Source: Prinsepia uniflora
Taxonomy: Eukaryota; Streptophyta; Magnoliopsida; Rosales; Rosaceae
Length of the DNA stretch: 64,000 bases
NCBI GenBank assembly: GCA_032719365.1
Contig: CM064870.1
Coordinates: 22,200,738-22,264,737, forward strand
Reading direction: 5' to 3'
Part shown: piece by piece, positions 56,331 through 64,000 of the stretch
Numbering within the stretch: the stretch's first letter is position 1
Layout of the letters: each line of letters starts with the position of its first letter
Notes under the pieces: model-generated
What the model saw: the letters and a program-made list of their open reading frames with translations, nothing else
Told to the model about the DNA's origin: nothing
The model's database searches: none
Translations under genes and position numbers: made by a program

Positions 56331-58934
56331 ACCGTGACATAGTTCGGGACGTCACGAGTCCGTAAATAGGTTGCACGCCCGATTCTGACATCCGAGGAGG
56401 AATTTGTTGACTTTTTACACGAAAAAGTTTCTTCACGCAAACCGAGGACCATTAGATAGGTCTCGACGTCCTGAGTATAACGACAGGCGGCACACCTTCA
56501 TTGGACATCGTACGAGTGAGTTATGGGTCTAGGAAGTGAAGGGTAAAATCGTAATTTGAACAATTAGGGGTATTTCGGTCTTTTTACACCTTGAGAAGTG
56601 TCCCAATCAGATAAGGACATGTGTGCAGTGCTTATTGGATATTTTGGGGCTGGTCCACAAGGTGTTTGACACCTGGCTGTTTTCCAGTGGGTTCTAGCCA
56701 CTTACACGGGTTCCATTTAATTTGTTTGGGTTTGTTTAAACCGTGCATTTGAGAGAAACAGAGACTGAAAGCAAGGAGGAAATCGATCGGTTTCAGCGAG
56801 TGTGTGAGTCCTTGTGATCAAGTGAGTGTGAGCAGAGAGATGTTGAGAGGCTGGTGACTGTTTCTGGGCGAGTGGTGAGTGAGTGGGAGACTCAGAGGCC
56901 ATGAGGAATTCTATAAAACAGAGAAGGAGTCGTGGTGGTGGTGCTGCCGTGTTTCGATCAAACCATTCGAAGTTGACTTGTGATGGTGTTCAGAGGACTA
57001 GAGGGGTACTTTTGGGGACCCTGAGACCCACGGCAGAGCTCACCGCGGTGAGCAGATAGACGGTAAGGTTTTGGTCCCCTGTTTTCCAATTTTTGTTCAA
57101 ACTCAAAGTCGTGAGATTTTAGGCTTGGTTGGGTGTTTTTGTTGATCCTGGCAGCTTAAGGAGGTGTCTATTTAGCTCTGGGAATCGAAATTGTGGCTGG
57201 AAGGACGACGGGTGGCCAGAATTCAAAACTGGTTTTCTCTGAATTTTTGGTTCGACTTTGACAGGTGAGGATTGGGACTTTAATTCGTGTTTTTATTACT
57301 TGAATCGATTGCTAGGAAGAGGACGAAACTAGTGGGTTAAATAGGATTGAAAATGGACTGGATTTGAGTGAGAACCGGCCACGCTGGCCCTGTTCGACTG
57401 GACTGGTCTGAACTGGGTGGACAAAGGTTGAAGACGATGAACAGTGCAGGCGCGTGAAGCCCACGCGCAGCCCCTTTGGGCCGCCCGTGAGGGCGCGTGG
57501 GGACTGTTCTAGGGAAGCATTCAACACGGTTTTCACTCTACTCAATGTAACGAACATTTTAGGACAAGTTTCGTATCGATCGGACACCGGATCAGGTTAG
57601 TTTTGAGTGTTCGAAGGTTTAGGGGTTCGTTTAACTTACGTTTAAAAATCCGAAAAAATTGAGGAAATTAGGGTAAGCTTAAACGAAGTATTTGTGACCC
57701 GGATTGGTGACTTTTGATAGGTCGGGTCATCCCTGAGGCAACCGAGGAACGTACGAGACGCGAGTGACGTGTCTGGGAACTATGAGTGGACTTTTCTTTC
57801 TAACCGAGCATGCATAACTGTTTTTATCTACTTGTTTTATGTTTTTCGATATGATTTCATGATTATTGTTATTCTATATCTGTTTTACGTACTTGCACGT
57901 TTTTCGAGATATTTACGTATTTCGGCACGTTTTACGAGATATGGTTTGATTATGATTCTGATGCTATGATTTTGGGACTTAAATCTATAACTGGTTTTCA
58001 ATGATTATAAATGAGTTTTGAAACATGATTTGATAATCAAGGTTTTTGGTTTTAGAACGGATTTCGGCAATCGAAATTTGGTTTTAAAGCTTGAAAAGGG
58101 ATTTTCGGATTTGGGTTCGGAATGACGGTTCTAAACGCCGGCATGGCTTCGAAATAGTGATTTCGAATTCGGGTTTGGATATGGATTTAGAAATGGTTTT
58201 TAAATGGTTTGGATTGGATTTACTGGATCTGGTTATTGGGTTTAAAGACCCGGATTATGATATGACGGGGGCGGGCCCGGATTGGGTTTAAAGACCCGGA
58301 TTGAGTTTAAAGACTCGGGAGTTTAAAGACTCGGATATTATGATTTTCCCCCGTGGGCCTGTTGAGTTTAAAGACTCGGATTATATTGAGGCCTTGATTG
58401 AGTTTAAAGACTCGGATAGATCCAGCAGGTTTGATCGAATGATGATCTTGGTATTTCATGTTGTTATGATAAATGTTTCCATACGGTTATATGATTGTTT
58501 TCAGATACTGAGTTATGCATGCATGTTTTTAAAACGGAGGGCAAAATCCTGGTTTGTTTATTAAACTGTTTTTGAAACTATTATTTATTTTTAGTCCACT
58601 CACACCTTTCTGGTTTTTAAATACCCTCCAGGTCGTGGTGCTAGCGCTAGGGCTGACGTTGAGGCAGAGGCAGAGGCATAGAGTTTTCCGGAGTTTTTCG
58701 TTGCGAGTTTTCCCCGTTGCGCGTGTAGCCAACTTCTTGAAGGATTTATGTCTTATCCTGTACTGTACTATGCTCTATATGACTGTTGACTAGTTGGATT
58801 TTAAATTCTCCCTGGTCTGGCAATGTATTTATTGTGGGTTTTTGTGAGGTTATTTTGGTCTTTTGAGTTGGGTTGTTAGACGGGAGCAGGGTGCGTCCCG
58901 ATTATCGGGGTGGTAATCGGGGTGGGTCCTATCA
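56331..58934 (+). mobile_element. LTR fragment (5'-truncated) inserted in gag/protease
   Basis: It aligns from TTGACCGATGACCGTGACATAG, equivalent to about 166 bp inside the LARD LTR, to an intact end GGGTGGGTCCTATCA, so its first part is missing. The hairpin domain is 57,783-58,602 (arms TGAGTGGACT and AGTCCACTCA) and includes GGGTttaaagACCC (58,284) and several GAGTttaaagACTC (58,303 onward) hairpins. Donor-like G|GTAAGG lies at 57,063 and acceptor-like CCCTCCAG|GTCG at 58,631. It is the same family as the solo LTR at 45,212-48,309, in the opposite orientation. The chromovirus gag C-terminus and part of protease are missing between its two sides, so a deletion accompanied or followed insertion. 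Confidence 0.82.
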
Positions 58935-59483
58935 TCGTCCCTCACTAGAAGTCTGCTGTTGTTGTGGTGCTGGCAAACTGGCCTCGACACGCACTGCTGC
59001 ATCGACCATGTCCCTCAAGGTGGTGTAGTTGCTGGAAGTTGCAATCGCCCTGATGTCACCCCTGTCAAAACTTCGACATTTGTTCTCTTCAGTGCTCACA
59101 AAGGCTGCAGCAAATCGGAATAACCTCAAGAATGTCAGCACATACTCAGCCACTATCATGCTCCCTAGCTCGAGCCGTAGGAACTCCGCCTCACGAGAAT
59201 CGCGAAGAGATCGCGGGTAGTAGTGATTCAGAAATCTCGCCCTGAAGATCTCCCAAGTAGTGGTGTGGATGATCCATCCTAACATCTCCAGGCCATACCA
59301 CCACAAGTAAGCCCTGCCTTCAAGTAAGAAGGTAGCCAAGGTCACTCGCTCTTCTGGTGGACAATACATGACCGCGAAAATCCTTTCCCACTTAGTAATC
59401 CCCATTTGTGCTTCCTCGGGGTCACATCCCCAGCTGAACGGTGTAGCTCTCGAGAACCACCTAGGGACGTGCCTTGCTCCCAT
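58935..59483 (-). pseudogene. Chromovirus gag, central part
   Basis: 183 open residues on the minus strand: KWERIFAVMYCPPEERVTLA, FLLEGRAYLWWYGL, FRARFLNHYYPRSLRDSREA, EFLRLELGSMIVAEYVLTF, the standard capsid region of Del/Tekay Gag. The C-terminal zinc-knuckle part is lost at the LTR fragment (58,934). The N-terminus is fused directly to the LTR near 59,461, so the primer-binding site and the gag start are gone. Confidence 0.85.
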
Positions 59484-62400
59484 CTGACACGTGACCCCAG
59501 AATACCAAAATTACCCTTAATCAATTCAACATTAATAAATCACGATAAATAAGTTCATACATAAGTCTTAAAGGTTCAACAATGTCAGACAAGGGATAGT
59601 TCAAAATACAATAACGAGCACGACATCTAGGTTTACATAAGATGCCAACCTACCCAAAAGGGTGTACAGGTGTGTTACGTCTGGTCTACGCCTCAAACTC
59701 CGGGTCCTCATTTTTGTTAGTAGCACGACGTGTTAGGGTCAAGAAAACAATAAAGAGTGAGTGGGCCAAAAATAAATAATATTTCCAAAATCAATTTAAT
59801 AATATAATAATCATAAGGTTTTACCCCTCCATTTTGAAACTTGCATGCATTTAGTCGAAACATAGGTAATCGTAATAATATCATGAAATCATATAATCAT
59901 ATATAACAGAATAGGGAAAACAATCATAATAATAGTGCACTGTAAATCCAAACCCCGACATCCCTAATGTCTGGCATCCTTGATGCCTATCAATGTCACA
60001 GTCCTAAGGCTACGCGTATCACTCGGGGTCTCAATCCCAAATCTCCCCAGGGTCCACTTACGCCAATGACCCGCAGATCAATGAACCCCCTTGGGGTATC
60101 ATCCATAATCGCACTCTTGATCTTGACTGACCCTCGGATCAACCCCTCTCAGGCAGTGCCCGTGACTACTCCAGGATACTACGAGACGTTTGGAGGAGAC
60201 AGCAATCATAAGGTAGGTATACACAGTGCAATAGTATTAAGTTCCACAAAAATCCCTAGTTAACTTTGAAAACAGAATCACATATATATATATATATCTA
60301 GATGGGTTTCATGCCCAAAACATCATAATACGTATAAGCATCATCATCTAGCACTATGAATCATTCAATCTCAATTGTAAAGCAAAACAGTGAAAACAAT
60401 TATGCATACAATCATTTCGAAATCAAAAACCCACTCACACACGGTCCTCGCTGCTAAATCGAACGTATAACCTGTCCTGATGTTATTGTACAGTCCTTGC
60501 CATGTCCAAAATGTATTTAAACGTCACTATGGATCCCTATAAACTCAAACATGAAAAACTAGAACAGAACCGGCCCGGGAAAGCCATCCGAACAAGCTTC
60601 ACGAGGCATTAAACCCAATTTTTACCAACTTAACGATCTCTGATCGACACGAAACAACCACCATTGGATTTGTATCGTCGATACCTTAAAAATGGTGCTA
60701 GTCCCACCTTGAGATTCGCTCCCACTCGCCCCCACGCGCTAGGTCAACTCGTGGTCATCGCTACTAAAGTGCTGACGTCAGCATGACATCACTGCTAACG
60801 TCATCACTGACGTCACCTGTCAGCTTTCAAACTGACATGTCAGAGATGACGTCATGTTGACGTCACTGCTGACTTCATGTCTGACAAGTGTCAGATTGAT
60901 ATGTTAGACTGCCATGTCAGAAATGACGTGATCCTGACGTCATCATCCCTGACCTTCAGTCGGGTCAACTCGGATCTCTGCAACCCAATCATCGCGACCC
61001 GCGACTTGACACATCTGTTTCTCCTTCATTTTTTCACCTTTTTCGACACGGTTTCTTCCTACTTGTTCGTCTATGTCTATGATAGAGATTTTACCAAGCA
61101 CAAAAGATGTACTAGGAAAAACTTCTACGTGTAATAAACTTTGCAAGTGAACAAGACGTGTAGATAGTATAGATGCAAGCAAAGGTCGATCCCACGAAGA
61201 CTTGCTCAATGATATCCAATTCTGTTTAACTCAATTGACTTAAGTGGAGTAATTAAAATGCAATGGGGGGTTTGTTACATTTTATGAATGAAGTAAATTA
61301 ACTAATAATAACTAACTAAGTTGAGCTAGGGTTTCTATCAACTTTTACCAATTATAGTTCTCCTCCTATTTCCTTGATTAGATTACTATGCATGTTTTCT
61401 GAATTAAGTGCCCGTGCAGGGGTCTGGCTAAGGCTCACCCCACACATATTATCTTCTCATAGATTGCATGTTTAAACGTGATGTACCCGCCCTTAAACGT
61501 CTATTATCGACAGTGCGTGATAATGCATGAAACATGAAGAAGATTTTATGACACTACACTATCCCCAGAAAAGTGATGTGCAATTCTAGTAAGTCATGAG
61601 TTTAGATTACGAATAAGAGTCCCCCTTTTAAACGTAATTCTACAAATTGCAGGGTGAACACAAACATCGAGGTGATCCGTTAAGCAATTACATCAACAAT
61701 TATACATAAATGAGGTAGCTAAGCTTATAAGCATAATTTGAGTTCATGAAGCGCAGTAATCCAACAAATCCAAGCATGCATAACAATCATAATCAAGAGC
61801 CAGAAATCTAAGTAAGAACTAACATGGCTAGGGCTTCAAGTAACCCTAGCCCTAATTACACTATTCAAACATTATTGAATAAAACAAGGACATAATTAAA
61901 AGGTGCATCAACATAAATAAAACAATAAATAATAAAAGGAATGAAGGAAAACTCCCTCAAGATAGACGTGCTGAAATTAAGATGCTTGAATTGTAAAAAG
62001 TGCTTGAATTTTCTTTCTTTCATAACTTCTTCGTTTTAACTCTGATTTAGGTGATTCTTTCGCTCAAATTCTCGTAATTTCAAGCTCTATTTTATCTACA
62101 CATTTCTCACAAAATATATTATTTTCTTCAATTGCCTAGAACGGAATATTAACAAAATATAAGTAAAAGGGCATTAAATCATGGATAAAACATGCATAAA
62201 TTATGATCTATCAGTCTAGCCTAGGGTTCTATGGATCCAAAAACCATTAAAAAGCTTGCGATTTTTACCTGTAACTCAAAACCAGCAGCCCAATTTTCCA
62301 GCCGTCCCCCAGTCGTCTTAGGCCACCGTTTGCCTCGAAACCAGGCCCATTGTGCTTGCCTAAACTCCTAGGTCATGTTAGGATCCTCCAAGTTAATTTC

Positions 62401-62641
62401 CAAACGTGAAAACACAAAAATATATTTTGAGGGTAATCAGGCTTTTCGGGTTTCCGACCTACCTCCACCGTGGACGGTTGTGAGCTCCTCCTTGTCGTCT
62501 TCTCTGGCCTCCCAGCTTCCTTCCACGTCTAGCCTCTCAATGTCCAGGGCCAGGTTGGTTTGTTGTGAGTGTTTGGGCTTTGGTGAAGGTTTGTTCTTCA
62601 CAGGTTTAGGGAGAAGGAATAATAGATGAAGGTGAATTAAT
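59461..62641 (-). repeat. 5' LTR of the Del/Tekay element (interrupted and truncated)
   Basis: It matches 49,868-52,376 from about 30 bp inside the LTR end onward (GGGACGTGCCTTGCTCCCATCTGACACGTG region). Hairpin domain 59,757-60,438 includes GACATccctaATGTC (59,957) and GGCATCcttGATGCC (59,973). The acceptor-like site of the other copy is mutated here (AACAC|GTCG, about 59,730). The solo LTR at 61,080-62,213 interrupts it, and it ends at 62,641 where another LTR begins. The final third of the LTR is therefore missing. Confidence 0.83.
61080..62213 (-). mobile_element. Solo LTR within the chromovirus LTR
   Basis: 1,134 bp bounded by TGATAGAGAT and GATCTATCA with perfect duplications gtcta (61,075-61,079 and 62,214-62,218). 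The uninterrupted site is seen in the left LTR at about 51,490 (TATGTCTAGCCTAGGG). No coding content. Orientation is inferred from its similarity at the right end to the solo LTR at 4,289-6,354. It lacks the hairpin domain of the LARD/Tekay LTRs. Confidence 0.87.
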
Positions 62642-64000
62642 TGACAGGACCCGCCCCGATCCCCCTGGGACCATTGGGGACGTGCACTGCTTTCGTTTGA
62701 CACCCGACCACTCAATACCAAAATTACCCTTAAAGGAATTCAAATGCATAAATATCCAAATTTAAGTCATTCATAACATCCAAATACAAATAGTGTCAGA
62801 CAAGGGATGGTTTCCAAATACAGGTTATTGAGCACGACTCTAAACATTCTACGTGCAAACCTACCCAGCAGTAGGGTTTAGGTGTGCAACGTAAACCTAT
62901 GCCTCTTCCTCGGGATAGTCTTCTTCCTCAGTAGCACGACCTGGAGGGGTTAGTAAAACAACAAGGGTGAGTGGGCCAAAACTCAAGTTTATAAAACAGT
63001 TCTCCATATCGAAAACATATAGGTTTACCCCTCCGTTTTCCGAAAAGCATGCATCAGTGTCAAAAGCCATAATATCACATCATATAAACATAAGCAAAAA
63101 AATGTAAACATAATCATAATTTCAGTCGTTGCACTATACATCCCAACCCTGAAATCTCAGATGTCTGACGTCCCAGACGTCCAATAAGGTCACAGTCACA
63201 AGGCTACGCGTGCCACCCGGGGTCTCAATCTCGAGTCCAAATCCCGAACTCAATCCGGGTATGGCATCCTAGATGCCTGACGTCCCAGACGTCCATTAAT
63301 ATCACCCCCGCTCCTGAGCCACTCCACGGCCCGGTCCCTCCGTAGAATGACTCCTTGCTGGCAATGCGCCGTGACCACTCCGAGGTACCCTCATCCATAG
63401 GACACAGTATCACTAGGGTAGATCTATACAGTGCAGTACTAAAGATAATCTTTGAAATCCATATACATATATATAACTCAAAACCGTGCATAAACTAACC
63501 AGACGGGTCTCAAGCCCAAACGTGGTAATACGTGCCAAAATCATAACTCAAGATAATTAGATGCTTTAGCTTGAATCACACAAATATATATATAAAGGAA
63601 AAAAGTTATGCAAACCAAGGTTTAGTGAAATCAAAGGCCCACTCACAGTACAATCCCGCTGCAAATTCGAGCGTATAACCCTGTCCAAGTGCTATTGCAC
63701 GATTCCTGTCATGTCCAAAGCATACGTAAGGGTCACTGTAAGTCCCTACTAAACAACCAAGAAACCCTAGACTGAAACCGGCCCGGGAAAGTCGTCCGAA
63801 CACGATTCCCAAGACTTCAAACCCTAATTTGACCAACCAAATGATCTCCGATCGACACGAAACCACCGTCATTGGTTTCGTATCGTCGAAACCTTGAAAA
63901 TGGTACTGGTCCCACGGTTGAAAATGTCGCCAATATCGACGATATATCGTCGAAACCTTGAAAATGGTACTGGTCCCACGGTTTAACTCCTCCCGAGCAC
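62642..64000 (-). repeat. LTR of a further LARD/Tekay-type element, cut by the window end
   Basis: It starts TGACAGGACCCGCCCCG and reads on the minus strand. The hairpin domain is 62,967-63,646 with outer arms GTGAGTGGGCC and GGCCCACTCAC, and hairpins GACGTCccaGACGTC (63,167 and 63,279) and GGCATCctaGATGCC (63,263). Acceptor-like CCCCTCCAG|GTCG is at 62,941. 63,880-63,983 contains a local direct duplication of about 38 bp around a perfect 16-bp palindrome CGACGATATATCGTCG (about 63,936-63,951). The rest of the element is outside the window. Confidence 0.8.

Larger units (their letters stand above)
49868..62641 (-). mobile_element. Decayed Del/Tekay chromovirus with several insertions
   Basis: Minus orientation: 3' LTR 49,868-52,376, pol and gag remnants 52,441-59,483, 5' LTR 59,461-62,641. 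Lineage is inferred from the chromodomain at the integrase C-terminus (VLRNKKIPLVKVLWRNHD) and from chromovirus gag and RT motifs. It has been hit by a Cassandra TRIM (53,594-54,330), an LTR fragment replacing part of gag (56,331-58,934) and a solo LTR (61,080-62,213), and its right LTR is cut by another LTR at 62,642. The word gttga (49,863-49,867) is the left duplication; the right one is not visible. It inserted into the Harbinger remnant. Confidence 0.85.

Overview
This is a plant nuclear window, most likely from a eudicot; a rosid such as Rosaceae is my guess and is not proven. It holds intron-containing genes of eudicot type, Ty3/gypsy elements of the Tat and Del/Tekay lineages, a Cassandra TRIM and a PIF/Harbinger remnant. 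About 9 kb (roughly 28-37 kb) is gene-bearing. The rest is nested transposable elements. There are no bacterial-type genes, CRISPR arrays, tRNA genes or rRNA genes.

Layout. 1-27,781 is a nest. An outer non-autonomous LARD-like element (minus strand, right LTR 25,485-27,781, left LTR outside the window) sits in a FAR1-related (FRS) pseudogene. It was invaded by a Tat-lineage Ty3/gypsy element (1,580-25,216, minus, duplication tccag), which carries an antisense extra ORF at its 3' end. That element was itself invaded by a 2.07 kb solo LTR (4,289-6,354, duplication tcatc) and by a very young LARD (13,250-23,375, duplication gaggc) whose 3,396-bp LTRs differ at only two positions that I found. 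27,782-29,571 is the FRS pseudogene. Host genes follow: a SARD4/ornithine cyclodeaminase-like gene (29,841-30,845, plus), an At3g49140-like gene (31,468-34,490, minus, with an in-frame stop), and an EMB1417/At4g21190-like PPR gene (34,927-36,344, plus). The last two are divergent across about 436 bp. 37,031-39,748 is a complex LTR abutting a decayed ERDJ2/Sec63-type J-protein pseudogene (39,754-43,165, minus). 44,220-49,867 is a PIF/Harbinger remnant split by a solo LTR (45,212-48,309). 49,868-62,641 is a decayed Del/Tekay chromovirus (minus) carrying a Cassandra TRIM (53,594-54,330), a foreign LTR fragment (56,331-58,934) and another solo LTR (61,080-62,213). The window ends inside one more LTR (62,642 onward).

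The most unusual signal is shared by the long LTRs of the LARD/Tekay group: eight LTR loci, nine copies in this window. Each carries a 0.6-1.3 kb domain closed by an inverted repeat of the type GTGAGTGGAC...GTCCACTCAC. The domain is filled with short hairpins whose loops are constant within a family (AGG/TGG, CCA, TTAAAG) while their stems differ by compensatory changes. A CAG|GT acceptor-like site follows the domain closely in most copies, and a GTAAG/GTAGG donor-like site lies upstream in those LTRs where I could place one. This looks like a selected RNA (or cruciform DNA) structure, possibly inside an LTR intron, and I know of no description of it.
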